Assembly: GCF_029338395.1 (NCBI RefSeq)
Contig: NZ_CP119809.1
Coordinates: 2,914,001 to 2,978,000, forward strand
Direction of reading: 5' to 3'
Origin: Halorussus caseinilyticus
GTDB taxonomy: Archaea; Halobacteriota; Halobacteria; Halobacteriales; Haladaptataceae
Length of the DNA stretch: 64,000 nt
Shown: positions 26,001 through 33,119 of the stretch, piece after piece
Position numbering within the stretch: position 1 is the first letter of the stretch
Layout: the number at the start of each line of letters is the position of its first letter
The notes under the pieces: model-generated
Told to the model about the DNA's origin: nothing
What the model saw: only the letters and a program-made list of their open reading frames with translations
Database searches by the model: none
Made by a program: the position numbers and the translations under genes

Positions 26001-27026
26001 AACGCGGGCAACTCGCTTTCAGCCCCCGAGACGGTGACGTTCTCGGTGGTCAACGAGTCGTCGGGCGGCAGTGGCGGCGGCGGTAGCTCCGGCGGCGGAG
26101 GCGGCGGCGCGAACGTCCCCGACCCGCCCGCGCAGGTGACGGTGACCGACGTGACCGCGAGTAGCGTCCGGGCCGAAGTCGTCAGCGCCCGGTCGGACTC
26201 CTCGGGCGACGTGTCGCCCGAGGGCGGCATCTCGGCGGGCGACCTGACGGTCCGGAAAGTCTCGCTCGCGCCGAAGAGTTCCGAACCCGTCCCGCGGTTC
26301 CTCGCGGCGGCGAGCGTCTCGTCGTCCGCTCCGGTCGGCGCGAGCGCACCCGACGGGACGACGCTGGGCTATCTGAACGTGAGTGCGACCCACATCTCGT
26401 CGTCGGCGCTCGGCGAGGTCAAGGCCGACTTCGCGGTGCCGAAGAGTTCGGTCGCCGCGCCCGAGAACGTCGCGGTGTTCCGTCTCTCCGGTGGGTCGTG
26501 GCAACGGGTCGAGACCAAGGTCGTCGGCGAGACCGGCGGGCAGTACGTCGTGCGGGCGAAAGGCTCCGCCACCGGCGTCTTCGCGGTCGGCGTCCGAAGC
26601 GGCGCGCTGTCGGTGACCGACGCCTCGGTCGGCGCGGAGAGCGTCGCACCCGGCACCGCCGTCGAAGTCACCGCGACCGTCGAGAACACCGGCGACGGCA
26701 CCGGCGCGACGACGGCGCGAATCTCGGTGGACGGCGAAGTCGTCGCCGAGAAACAGGTCGAACTCGGCGCTGGCGAGTCCGAGACGGTCACGGTCGAAGT
26801 GACGCTGGACTCACCGGGCGCACACGACATCTCGGTCAACGGCGCGTCGGCCGGGTCGGTCTCGGTCGCGGCCGAGACGACGACTTCCGAGGGCGACGAC
26901 ACCGACGAGACGACCGCCGCGACTACCGACGACGGCGGCAGTGGCGGCATCCCCGGATTCGGCGTCTCGACCGCGCTGGTCGCGCTTCTGGCGGCGCTCG
27001 TGGCCGCTCGGCGGCGACTCCGGTAG
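17097..27026 (+). CDS. Giant secreted subtilisin-like (S8) protein with repeat domains and PGF-CTERM anchor
   Basis: 3309 residues. A Sec-type signal peptide (1-29) is followed by a Thr-rich linker (about 40-140). The S8 domain has catalytic Asp265 (VIDAGF), His300 (GEHGTAT) and Ser567 (GTSASTPY), with the oxyanion Asn in SAGNDGDG. Five carboxypeptidase-regulatory-like repeats (about 635-1600) each contain a DGSPDL or DGTADL motif. Ig-like repeats with DTTAPTV-type joints follow (1600-2500), then two GW-YRVDGGNWT repeats (2505-2660) and a module ending APHFSTYAV. A Gly/Ser linker leads to a PGF-pre-PGF-type module and a CARDB-like domain. The end is IPGFG at 3285-3289, a hydrophobic helix and RRR. 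Archaeosortase should process the tail and attach lipid. Probable surface protease or adhesin; dense NxS/T sites suggest glycosylation. Confidence 0.93.
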   Translation: MSRGRFSAVALSILLVVSAATAAVPASAFAPNGPPAVTGDLAEDTTGNDATTTLTETATATVNETTATTVAETTTTTATETTATTADDGTTATTADDGTTVAETTTTETTTTTAVNETTTTTTSTATRDATKESEPAARKSNPKVSSSVLDSVESARSGPSTDTASGTDFVEVVVRATPGSGDEAVGLVGTNGGDVQARYENLVQARVPASAVTALADSAAVEFVRQPHRPETNEITSEGLSNMDVGTVHDAGVTGENVTVAVIDAGFNVSNPEIADQLVDWRNFDATDPRQMSNATGEHGTATAELVADTAPNASIIAVKVSSTVQLYEAIDWLEQNTSTDVATMSLSWYNVGPLDGTAYMNQRIDQSIQSGTTWFTSAGNDGDGDHWHGQWSDPDGDDVMSFEGSDELMNVTPAGGSGQVSIALSWNDWNERNEDYDLKLVNETGAVVDYSTNVQNGTQSPTEYIYADVSQPVYLSIENWNANESSTFDIFFRGSSNPEYWTKGRSVTVPGTGRNIVTVGAAHYSDNELESFSSRGPTIDGRVKPDVVAPDGVTTSVYDSFYGTSASTPYTAGVAALMLDANRSLTPAGVKGRLTSTAVPLRGTEPNNRTGYGLVDADGAVSSVAEPYPDIVTYSGRFDETDGTAAAGHEVNAYALDSSKSYENVTSANGQFEVRASGTDGEYVLGYFQGDLDRKGSEFMARDGSPDLHAFDIVNGTSSEYVGEGSLPGAHVLNVTVVDQNGNPVPDAEVEVMDFVSENGTKAYAGYTTTARNDGTLAAGGTAGIEVVGEVRVRVSPPDGSSGFGGPNYTDLIDVQSDTDLTLTLDGSGNTVSGQVDDADGDPSSDDAVVLESDATRDFEVGYTDSAGNFSVSGIESGSDYAVRYYQNFDAQTPFPQDGTADLYVMDRVNVSGDVNLGNYDVPSAPVLDVRVVDESGDPVPGATVSMTHRRLGASATLVNLTMDSQGYVAPGGTRGMELTGDVSVGVEPPENATRFVDATYTRNLTVTGDTNVTVEMQELVSVEGTLEDFDGNVSANSTIYASSNTTGPDRSFFAERTDDKGRFRVEGLEAQEDYTLAAAQELDTDSPFPRDGTADLFIIDRVNLSASTDFGDYRLGEGHVVDVRVVDANGDPVENANVTLGHNRFGVSSGWRNDTNANGYFSQFGRRGMELSGNVTVDVTPPENSTRFAERLYTRNLDVTNDTTVTVTLDPNRVNFTARIAESDGTSAVGDTVGFKELPSTPGPRGYTNSTGGFTVELGGDTRYQLEYYQDDLRNDSDLAFPDDGSPDLYALGIYDTANVRNIDQQLPNASDLNVTVETLSGTPIPNATVNLRHHGAGDAIAMHGVPTNADGMMEPPTSDGPGFEVTGDVDVVVEPPEGSSYRPNSTSLTVENDTGITVALRKSVSVSGSITEADGDPAVDDFVFVPAEGVQGQAVTYTDAAGNFSAAVPEGTGTYDVQYYQGNFTDKDGTYMPRDGSPDLYSVAAVDATTPTDLGTVALPNASVLNVTVTNETGAAVENASVSVTHFDGEATTGLGNVSTDAQGRMDLTPSATPPGVEVVGNVTVEVRPPENSTRYPNQTHVRNLTVTSDTEVGVTLDGSAPAVTAFDVVANGQDVDVRLAASERLAAIEVELGGDTSGTLTRSDFSLTNDSGTYVYRANLSEARDGTFDATLRAATDEFGHDGSSGESDSVTVDTTAPSLNATVIDAADGNGVVRDGDEVRIEATVSEDATSVANVTANATGLGVGFVTLAHESNDTYATAVTVTDADNGTQPITVVATDDSGNQNVTTESIVVDNVKPEISYFDISSLSDESILEVTLDSSERLTELQLNITNSNGTVVKTFTDLSRTQYGGVHQYQTTYAVETDGEYRATLVNASDAADNSFTGSATDNTSVDTTAPTVWNLTASEYGGDVTVSFDADERLNTSAVVAEVTNESGATVATLDSFQNGSDTGTVYWTQFTAPAGVEENWTITLTRAEDHHGLDGASGQNVSLFVDTAAPTVTSFEAAFAGDEVTATLTADERLDADETIVQFYADDGTFVAEQNVTALGNETYEAAWGVGSGIEENYTAELKSAVDTSGNDGANGETVAAFVDTAAPTVTNVSLTNPSGQTLNVRFDADESVTDIAVNVSGAANLTMTESHFSEQGGTYFSALNASTDGEFTVTLERAADGYGNDGATGQNASIAVDTTMPTVQNFSLSKEARDVDLSLASDERLSEIRVNLTGDEGSSLLRPAFDETSENGTYTYTADVSDGRDGTFSAQLNYVADGHGNAGEVSANAAMTVDTNAPEISNLSASANGRTVVVTFESNESLASIGMTYEGLRVTNMSSTRTAEGYEYRRTLEADEDGEHSASLVKAADAYGNDGADNRTVSVVVDTRAPNVSVHDVSDADDNEVVADGERVSVAIEASDGLSGVETVTADASEFGAGTIALNDSDGDGIYRGNFTVDAADLSDGIASLSVTAVDAKGNEEGGIAQQFLLDTRAPNTTHRLNGTTGDAGWYTSAVTVNLTASDGTSGVVQTEYRVDGGNWTAYDGNVTVAANGAHTVTYRSVDEGGNVEASESVSFDIDADAPVTNFTTNATANENGWYDSDVNVTLDATDSASGVVRTEYRVDGGNWTPYAGNITFTADGNYTVEFYSVDAAGNEEVRHNRTVRIDTQKPTVNGTPGLNRTREILPEHAIAVVVNATDDNGVAGVFVDGHPVGDDWAVPAASALGNHTFEVVVRDVAGNERVVTTGEYSVGQQVSMERRNDTFSAETNDTNVGKVAIETNETATSASVTVGTAKKNPEKTDPDGTSLYFPQINTTVSNANITDATVTVTVAQSRIHQKYIKDGTVKFWVEEENTSSGWRKVNATRIDTDDGDGTYTYEIEAPHFSTYAVTGQKESGAPNASLGVATRSPTAGDVTLTASYSDGYAGVDAENVTLHFEGADVTGAASVNDSDLRFTRNLTAGTYNATLFVTDNAGNSLSAPETVTFSVVNESSGGSGGGGSSGGGGGGANVPDPPAQVTVTDVTASSVRAEVVSARSDSSGDVSPEGGISAGDLTVRKVSLAPKSSEPVPRFLAAASVSSSAPVGASAPDGTTLGYLNVSATHISSSALGEVKADFAVPKSSVAAPENVAVFRLSGGSWQRVETKVVGETGGQYVVRAKGSATGVFAVGVRSGALSVTDASVGAESVAPGTAVEVTATVENTGDGTGATTARISVDGEVVAEKQVELGAGESETVTVEVTLDSPGAHDISVNGASAGSVSVAAETTTSEGDDTDETTAATTDDGGSGGIPGFGVSTALVALLAALVAARRRLR

Positions 27027-27086
27027 GTAGACGCTCGCGCTCGATTTCTCTTTCTCGCGGCCGCGCTCGGTTTCACTCTCACCACC

Positions 27087-27306
27087 GGCGCGCGCTGGCG
27101 CGACCCTGTGTCGCGCCAGACCGCGCGAGGGACGACTGAGCGACCGACGGGAGCGAAGGAGTCGGTTGGGGAGGTGTGTGGCCCGCGGTGGCGGTGCTGT
27201 GCGGTCCTCATTGGTTCGAGCCTGAAGCTAGCTCCTCTCCGCTTCCTCCGTGGCGTCTCTTACGCTTACCGTGCTACTCGTCGCGTTCGAGCCTGAAGCT
27301 TAGCTT
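27087..27306 (+). repeat. Dispersed structured intergenic element, copy B
   Basis: This occupies most of the 400-bp gap after the giant protease. It has the same block order as copy A: GGCGCGCGC, hairpin TGGCGCGAC-CCTGT-GTCGCGCCA, ACCGCGCGAGGGACGA, GTCGGTTGGGGAGG, GCGGTGCTGTGCGGT and TTCGAGCCTGAAGCTAGCT. The hairpin arms differ from copy A but remain complementary. A second copy of the tail (TTCGAGCCTGAAGCTTAGCT) follows at 27287-27306. Pyrimidine-rich CTTCCTCCGT repeats continue to 27360. Confidence 0.7.
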
Positions 27307-27425
27307 CTCGCCGCGTCCTCCGTCACATTCCCCTCCGCTTCCTCCGTTACACTCTCGCCCGGTCAAAAAGCGCAAAAACGACTCCACGCCGAACTCCCAC
27401 GACACCCCCGAAACTCGGAGACCGT

Positions 27426-28421
27426 TCAGAGCGCCCGGAGTTCCGAGCCAATCTCGTCCAGCGCGTCGTCGGCCGCCGAGACCGACGCCGAGGTACTCAG
27501 GAAGCCGTGTGGCTGGTCGGGGTGGTGGTCGTGGCGGACCTCGACGCCCGCCGCCGCGAGTCGGTCGGCGTAGGCCACGCCCTCGTCGCGGAGGGGGTCG
27601 AACCCGCAGGTGACGACCGTCGCGGGCGGGAGGTTTGCGAGGTCCGGCGCGCGGAGCGGCGAGGCGTAGGGGTTCGCGCCGTCCACCTCGCTCCGGAGGT
27701 AGTGGTCCCAGAACCAGCGCATGTCGGTCTCGGTCAGGAGCGGACCGTCGCCGTTCTCGGCGTAGGAGTCGGTGTCGAAGGCGTAGTCGGTGATGGGGTA
27801 GAAGAGGAACTGGCGCGCGAGGTCGGGGACCGACTCGCTCTCACGAGCGCGGAGGGCCGTCACCGCCGCGAGGTTCCCGCCCGCGCTGGTGCCGCCGACC
27901 GCGAGTCTCTCGGAGTTACCGCCGAAGGCGTCGGCATTCTCGGCGGTCCACCGGAGCGCGGCCGTAGCGTCCTCGACCGCCGCGGGGAAGGGGTGTTCGG
28001 GTGCGAGTCGGTAGTCCACCGAGACGACGACGCACTCCCCGCGCCGGGCGAGTCTGCGGCACACGCCGTCGATGGAGTCCAGCGTCCCGAGGACCCACCC
28101 GCCGCCGTGGTAGTAGACCAGCACGGGCGCGGGGTCGGCGTCGGCGTTCAGGTCCGGATGGCGGTAGACGCGGACGGGAATCTCCCGTTCGGGGTCGCCG
28201 GGCGACCCGCCCGGTCCGGGACTCGACCCGCCCGGCCCGGGAATCGAGAGGTCGCGGACGAATCCGACTTCCGGCGGGTCGCCGCCCGAGAACACCTCGT
28301 CTTCGACTCGGCGGGCGGACTCGACCGACAGCGCCGACCACTCGGGGACGCCCGCGGCCTCGATGTCCGCGACGACTCGCGCGACTTCCGGGTCCAGTTC
28401 GGTTCGCAGGGGTTCGGTCAT
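27426..28421 (-). CDS. Alpha/beta-hydrolase of the hormone-sensitive-lipase (HSL) family
   Basis: 331-residue esterase/lipase. The oxyanion-hole motif is YYHGGGWV, and the nucleophile elbow is GGTSAGGN (Ser where the family has GDSAGG). The acid is near FDPLRDEG and the His in QPHGFLS. Substrate is probably a short-chain ester. A Gly/Pro-rich insert (about residues 62-77) sits before the hydrolase core. ATG 28421 gives the family-like start MTEPLRTELDPEV. No signal peptide, so it is cytoplasmic. Confidence 0.88.
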   Translation of the reverse strand: MTEPLRTELDPEVARVVADIEAAGVPEWSALSVESARRVEDEVFSGGDPPEVGFVRDLSIPGPGGSSPGPGGSPGDPEREIPVRVYRHPDLNADADPAPVLVYYHGGGWVLGTLDSIDGVCRRLARRGECVVVSVDYRLAPEHPFPAAVEDATAALRWTAENADAFGGNSERLAVGGTSAGGNLAAVTALRARESESVPDLARQFLFYPITDYAFDTDSYAENGDGPLLTETDMRWFWDHYLRSEVDGANPYASPLRAPDLANLPPATVVTCGFDPLRDEGVAYADRLAAAGVEVRHDHHPDQPHGFLSTSASVSAADDALDEIGSELRAL

Positions 28422-28516
28422 GCTCGGGCGTAGGGAGGCGGGCGGGAAAGTTGGACGGGTCGGCGGACGACCGCCGGGACGCGCTCGGTCAATCAACCGC
28501 CACGGGTAGAAGAACG

Positions 28517-28552
28517 CCCCCGCCCGGTCGCGGGACCGCGACCGGGCGGGGG
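28517..28552. repeat. Perfect 17-bp GC-rich hairpin
   Basis: CCCCCGCCCGGTCGCGG and its exact complement are separated by GA. The preceding GAAGAACGCCC also precedes a related but split palindrome at 51348. It lies just upstream of the esterase gene and may be a terminator or a mobile-element hairpin end. The rest of the gap to 28700 is AT-rich and shows no gene. Confidence 0.7.
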
Positions 28553-28699
28553 TGTCAGACCTCTTCGTCGTCTCGGTTCCGACGGCCGAGAGATAATCAC
28601 GCCTGTTCTTAGCAAAGAAAAATAGTGTCTTAAGAAATGAAAATACACGCTAAAGAATTACAAAGTTATCTCTCGGCAAGCCAGAATAGATACTACCGC

Positions 28700-28778
28700 A
28701 AAACCCGCTCGCTCACTCCGTTCGCTCCATCGCTGGCAAACGCTGGACCAAAAACCCGCTCGCTCACTCCGTTCGCTC
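28700..28778. repeat. 28-bp direct repeat next to the sufU stop, with terminator-like T-run on the minus strand
   Basis: A 28-bp block beginning AAAACCCGCTCGCTCACTCC occurs at 28700-28727 and 28751-28778. On the minus strand, just after sufU, the sequence reads GGGTTTTTGGTCCAGC, the same TTTTTGGTCCAG motif that follows the aminopeptidase and CMI4-like genes. It probably terminates sufU transcription. Confidence 0.7.
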
Positions 28779-28781
28779 GCG

Positions 28782-29207
28782 CTACTCGTCGTCTTCCGTC
28801 GTCGTCTTGTCCAGTTCTTTCTCGCCCTCGTAGATGTCCGCGCCATCTTGGACCACCTTCTCGGCGAGGACGGCGCACTTGACGCGCATCGGACTGATGT
28901 CCACGCCGAGCATGTCGATAACGTCGTCGCGGTCCATCTCCTGCATCTCCTCTACGCTCATGCCCCGTAACTCCTTGCTGAGCATGCTCGCGCTGGCCTG
29001 ACTGATGGCGCATCCGTCGCCGCGGAAGGCCACCCGCTCTATGGTCTCCTCGTCGTCGTCCAGTTTTACGTCGATAGCTATCTCGTCGCCGCACATCGGG
29101 TTCTCGCCAGCGTGCGTGTAGGTCTTCTCGTCCAGTTCCCCGTAGTTGCGTGGGTTCTTGTAGTGGTCGAGAATCTGCTGGCGGTACATGTCCGAGCCCA
29201 TACCCAT
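28782..29207 (-). CDS. sufU: SufU/NifU-like Fe-S cluster assembly protein
   Basis: 141 residues. The three conserved Cys positions are in MCGDEIAI, GDGCAISQAS and RVKCAVL, with Asp in the first motif as in SufU, which accepts sulfur from the SufS cysteine desulfurase. The acidic tail ends TTTEDDE. Several Met codons occur at the N-terminus (MGMGSDMYRQQ), so the exact start is uncertain by a few residues. The likely partner sufS lies separately at 31753-32997. Confidence 0.93.
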   Translation of the reverse strand: MGMGSDMYRQQILDHYKNPRNYGELDEKTYTHAGENPMCGDEIAIDVKLDDDEETIERVAFRGDGCAISQASASMLSKELRGMSVEEMQEMDRDDVIDMLGVDISPMRVKCAVLAEKVVQDGADIYEGEKELDKTTTEDDE

Positions 29208-29289
29208 TGTTACTGCGAAGTAGGGGAGTCCGGCGTAAAAGGATTCCGCAGGCGCGATTCCGGCGTCTCAGAGCGCGTCGTTCTCGACT

Positions 29290-29736
29290 TCAGACCGCGT
29301 AGCCGATGAGCGCGGCGTCGATGACGAGGAGCGTGGCGACCAGCGAGTTGGTCCGGAACGCCATCTTGAGTCGGGTCGGGAGTTCGGCGACGTTCGACTC
29401 GCGGGCGCTCTTGGTCTCGTACCACGCCCAGACGCTCGTCAGTGCGAAGACGCCGTAGAGGGTCATCATCGCAATCAGCGCGGTGCCGCGGGTGCCCCCC
29501 GGCAGGTCGTTCTCGTAGAGGAACCAGAGCGCCCCGCCGCCCGACGCGCCCATCACGACGATGCCGCCGAACGCGAACCACTTCAGCGAGTCCAACACGT
29601 CCAGCGCGAACTCTGGCGAGCCGTTTCGCTTCGCCGCCGGGAGAACGAGCATCCCGGTCACGAGGTAACCGCCCGTCCAGAGGACGGCCATCAGTACGTG
29701 AATCGCCATCACCGCCGCAATCGTCCAGTCTACCAT
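29290..29736 (-). CDS. CopD-like four-helix membrane protein
   Basis: 148 residues with about four transmembrane helices (starting MVDWTIAAVMAIHVLMAVLW and ending LVIDAALIGYAV). His in the first helix, and the general pattern, recall CopD/YgaP-like membrane proteins, but family assignment is tentative. ATG 29736 is chosen because the upstream open frame is hydrophilic and unlike the family. It is divergent from the bat-like regulator. Confidence 0.65.
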   Translation of the reverse strand: MVDWTIAAVMAIHVLMAVLWTGGYLVTGMLVLPAAKRNGSPEFALDVLDSLKWFAFGGIVVMGASGGGALWFLYENDLPGGTRGTALIAMMTLYGVFALTSVWAWYETKSARESNVAELPTRLKMAFRTNSLVATLLVIDAALIGYAV

Positions 29737-29866
29737 ATCCGGAGGATGTGAACGGAACCGCCAAAAAGCGGCCGGTTCGAGCGCACGCGGACGGACCGCC
29801 CGGTCGCCTCGCGTTCGGGTCTCGGGCCGAAAAACCCCTGTGGGCCGAGTGCGACTAGAAGTCACG

Positions 29867-31198
29867 ATGGGAACCTCCGAGAGGGACGTTCTCCGCGTGT
29901 TCGAGACCTTGGACGACCCTGCCGAACCGCTCGCTACCAGCGAGGTTGCCGACGCCGCGGGATGCACGCACCGGGTCGCCTACGACGAGTTGGAAGCACT
30001 CGCCGAGCGTGGACTGCTCGACTCGAAGCGAATCGGTGCGCGGGCGCGGGCGTGGTGGCGACCCCAGTCGGCCACCGCTCCCGACGAGCGGTCGGACGAC
30101 GCCGACGAGACGACGCCGAAGAGCGCGGGAGACCGCACGCTCATCGAGCGAATCCTCGGAGCTAGCCCAATCAGTATCGTCGTGGTCGAACCCTCGGGGG
30201 AAATATCGTTCGCCAACGACCGCGCCGAAGAGATACTCGGTCTCGAACGCGACGAGATTACGAGTCGGACGTACAGTCAACCAGAGTGGGACATCTATCA
30301 CGGAGACGGGACGCCGGTCAGCACGGACGAACACCCCGTGACTCGCGTGTTGGAGACGGGCGAACCGGACTTCGGGTTCGAACACTGGATACTGCTTCCG
30401 GACGGAACCGAGCGGTGGCTTTCGAGCAACTCCGCACCGGTCGTCAACGACGAGGGGGAAATCGAGTACGTCGTCGTCGGGTTCGAGGACGCGACACCGC
30501 TGAAGGAACGCGAGGACAAACTGACGAGCGAGAAGACGCGGTTGCTCGAACTCTACTCGGAACGACTCTTCGACCCGTTTCTCGACGCCGCGGACGGCGA
30601 GGTCCGAATCGACGTGGACGAAATCGTGACGCTCCCCGACGGGACGACGTTGCAGTACGTCACGACGACCGGTATCTCCGCGAAAGCGGTTGGAGAAGCG
30701 TTCGAGCGACAGCACTCGGTACGCGACGTGCGGTTACTGCGTTCGACCGAGGGACAGAATCGACTCGAAGTCCACGTAGAGACTCCGACCGTACCGCTGG
30801 TGTTCGACGAACTCGGCGGGCAAGTGCTGTCGCTCCTCCGGGTTCGGTCCGACGACACGCCCGTCCTCACCGGGGAACTGCCCGGCGACGTAGACCCCCG
30901 AACTGCGGTGCAGGCCGCCCGGCGCGTCCATCCCGACATCGAGCTGGTATCCCAAGAGCTACGCTACTCCCCGCATCTCCTGTACGACATCGTTGCGGAC
31001 GTACTCACGGACAAGCAGTTCGCGGCCCTGCAAATCGCGTACTACGGCGGGTACTTCGACACGCCGCGAACCAGCGACGGCGACGAGTTGGCGGCGAGAC
31101 TGGGCATCACCCGCCAGACGTTCAACCAGCACCTCCGTAAGGCGGAGCGAACGGTGTTCGAACAGTTGTTCGAGGCGTCGGGGAAGGCCGCACGCTGA
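29867..31198 (+). CDS. Bat-like regulator: N-terminal HTH, PAS and bacterio-opsin activator HTH-10 domains
   Basis: 443 residues. A winged HTH (about 5-65: DVLRVFETLDDPAEPLATSE, then THRVAYDELEAL) precedes a PAS domain (95-215, ILGASPISIVVVEPSG). A middle GAF-like/BAT domain (230-370) follows, and a C-terminal HTH-10 (ADVLTDKQFAALQIAYYGGY, then ITRQTFNQHLRKAE). These regulators respond to oxygen, light or redox in haloarchaea; the target is unknown. The HTH at both ends is unusual. ATG 29867 is the family-like start. HalOD1 and zinc-finger genes follow on the same strand. Confidence 0.85.
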   Translation: MGTSERDVLRVFETLDDPAEPLATSEVADAAGCTHRVAYDELEALAERGLLDSKRIGARARAWWRPQSATAPDERSDDADETTPKSAGDRTLIERILGASPISIVVVEPSGEISFANDRAEEILGLERDEITSRTYSQPEWDIYHGDGTPVSTDEHPVTRVLETGEPDFGFEHWILLPDGTERWLSSNSAPVVNDEGEIEYVVVGFEDATPLKEREDKLTSEKTRLLELYSERLFDPFLDAADGEVRIDVDEIVTLPDGTTLQYVTTTGISAKAVGEAFERQHSVRDVRLLRSTEGQNRLEVHVETPTVPLVFDELGGQVLSLLRVRSDDTPVLTGELPGDVDPRTAVQAARRVHPDIELVSQELRYSPHLLYDIVADVLTDKQFAALQIAYYGGYFDTPRTSDGDELAARLGITRQTFNQHLRKAERTVFEQLFEASGKAAR

Positions 31199-31245
31199 CT
31201 AGTCAGCCACCCTCCTTAGGCCGCCGCCGCCCGTCTTCTCGGACA

Positions 31246-31557
31246 ATGAACTCGAACACGAATCTGAATGCCGGAACCGACCGCGTTACCTACGACCCCG
31301 CGACCGAGGGGTACCGCGGTCAGTCCGATTGGGAGCGTTCCGACCACGTTTCTCTCACCGTAGTCGAGACCGTCTCGGCAGTCGCCGGGAAGGAACCCGA
31401 CGCGATGGAACCGCTGTACTCCATCCTCGACCCGGATGCGCTCGAAACGATTCTGGCGTCTCCGCAGGGCGGTTTCGTTCGTCTCTCGTTCTCCTACGAG
31501 GGATGTTCAGTCACGCTCACGAGTACCGGCGAAATCGTCGTTCGGCCGGACGAATGA
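31246..31557 (+). CDS. HalOD1 output-domain protein
   Basis: 103 residues. The pattern SLTVVETVSAVAGKEPDAM, then PLYSILDPDALETIL, then SFSYEGCSVTLTSTGEI is typical of the haloarchaeal output domain HalOD1, predicted from context to act in signal transduction. Its stop overlaps the ATG of the next gene (ATGA). It lies 47 nt after the bat-like regulator and probably forms a small signalling operon with it. Confidence 0.85.
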   Translation: MNSNTNLNAGTDRVTYDPATEGYRGQSDWERSDHVSLTVVETVSAVAGKEPDAMEPLYSILDPDALETILASPQGGFVRLSFSYEGCSVTLTSTGEIVVRPDE

Positions 31558-31736
31558 GCGACGGACAGACGACGTTTCCGAGGCAGTGCGACCACTGCGG
31601 GACGCCGTTCGAGACGAACGTGCGGTATCCGACGGCCACGGAGGACGGGGAGTGTGACAGTCTCGAAATTCACACGTTCTGCGACGAAGAGTGCAAGTCG
31701 GCGTGGCAACGTATCGCCGAGAGCGCCGACTCGTAA
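31554..31736 (+). CDS. Small zinc-finger protein (DUF7576-like) coupled to HalOD1
   Basis: 60 residues with CDHC at 12-15 and a second metal site in HTFCDEECKSAW, giving a TRASH-like Cys/His cluster. It is translationally coupled to the HalOD1 gene. The repeated pairing of such zinc fingers with HalOD1 in haloarchaea (recalled, not checked) suggests that both act in one signalling route. It ends 16 nt from the convergent sufS stop. Confidence 0.7.
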   Translation: MSDGQTTFPRQCDHCGTPFETNVRYPTATEDGECDSLEIHTFCDEECKSAWQRIAESADS

Positions 31737-31752
31737 GAACCGAGAGAGACGA

Positions 31753-32997
31753 CTACGCGAACAACTGCCGTGCGCTGTCGATGGCGTCCATCAGCGCGTC
31801 GATTTCCTCGGTCGTGTTGTAGAAGTAGAACGACGCCCGCGCGGAGGCGGCCACGCCGAGTTTGTCGTGGAGTGGTTGGGTGCAGTGGTCGCCCGCCCGG
31901 ATTGCCACCGCGTGGTCGTTCATGATGGAGGCGAGGTCGTGAGCGTGGACCGAATCGAGGTTGAACGAGACCAGTCCGCTCCGGTCGGTCGGGTCCATCG
32001 GGCCGTAGATTTCGATGTCGTCGAACTCGGCCATCCGGTCTAAGGCGTACTCGGCCAGCGTCTCCTCGTGGCGCTGAATCTCGGGCATGCCGATGTCGAC
32101 CAAGTACTCGACGGCCTCGGCGAATCCGACGCCCTGCGCGATGAGCGGCGTTCCGGGTTCGAACTTCCACGGCACGTCGTGCCACGTCGAATCCTCGAAC
32201 TCGACTTTCCGAATCATGCCGCCGCCGTACTGGAACGGCTCCATCTCTTCGAGAATCGCTTTCTTGCCGTAGAGTCCGCCGATGCCGGTGGGTCCGGTCA
32301 TCTTGTGGGCGGAGAAGGCGTAGAAGTCGGCGTCGATGTCTTTCACGTCCACCGGTCGGTTGGGCACCGCCTGCGCACCGTCCACGAAGACGTACGAATC
32401 GTGGTCGTGGGCGAGGTCTGCGAGTTCGGAGACGGGATTGACCGTCCCGAGCGTGTTCGAGACGTGGACGACGCTGACCATCTCGGTGTCGTCGGTGATG
32501 AGGTCCGCGGCGGCGTCCATGTCGAGGTAGCCCTCGTCGGTGACGGGGATGTACTTCACGTCAGCGCCGGTGCGCTTGCCGATTTGTTGCCACGTCACCA
32601 GCGAGGCGTGGTGTTCCATCTCGGTCAGGACGATTTCGTCGCCCGGCCCGAGTTCGTTCAGGCCCCACGCGTAGGCCACGAGGTTCTCGGCTTCGGTGGT
32701 GTTTTTCGTGAACACCATCTCCTCGCGGCCCTCCGCGCCGACGAACTCGGCCACCGTGTCGTGGGCCTCCTCGTAGGCGATGGAGGCCTCTTGGCTCAAC
32801 TGGTGGATGCCGCGGTGGACGTTGGCGTTGTAGTTGCGGTAGTAGTCGGCGATGGCGTCGATGACCCGATTGGGCGTCTGACTCGTCGCGCCGTTGTCGA
32901 GGTAGACGACCTGCTCGCCGTCGAACTCCCGCTGTAGAATCGGGAAGTCCTCCCGTATGCGCTCTACGTCGAGCGCGTCCGATTTCTGGAGTCCCAT
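31753..32997 (-). CDS. sufS: Cysteine desulfurase SufS
   Basis: 414-residue PLP enzyme that takes sulfur from cysteine for Fe-S assembly. It has VYLDNGATSQTP near 32, the PLP Lys in FSAHKMTGPTGIGGLYG near 228, and the persulfide Cys in RAGDHCTQPLHDKLG near 367. Start MGLQKSDALDVERIRED fits the family. The SufU partner lies 2.5 kb away on the same strand. It is convergent with the zinc-finger gene. Confidence 0.95.
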   Translation of the reverse strand: MGLQKSDALDVERIREDFPILQREFDGEQVVYLDNGATSQTPNRVIDAIADYYRNYNANVHRGIHQLSQEASIAYEEAHDTVAEFVGAEGREEMVFTKNTTEAENLVAYAWGLNELGPGDEIVLTEMEHHASLVTWQQIGKRTGADVKYIPVTDEGYLDMDAAADLITDDTEMVSVVHVSNTLGTVNPVSELADLAHDHDSYVFVDGAQAVPNRPVDVKDIDADFYAFSAHKMTGPTGIGGLYGKKAILEEMEPFQYGGGMIRKVEFEDSTWHDVPWKFEPGTPLIAQGVGFAEAVEYLVDIGMPEIQRHEETLAEYALDRMAEFDDIEIYGPMDPTDRSGLVSFNLDSVHAHDLASIMNDHAVAIRAGDHCTQPLHDKLGVAASARASFYFYNTTEEIDALMDAIDSARQLFA

Positions 32998-33119
32998 TGG
33001 GCGCGTCTAGGGTTTCGAGCAAGAACATTCCTTCGGTCCGAACGACCGTCTGTAACCGGAATCGGTTTCGTCCGGGCGTGTCGGAGAGGTGTTAAGAGCC
33101 TGCGACCCGACGACAACGT

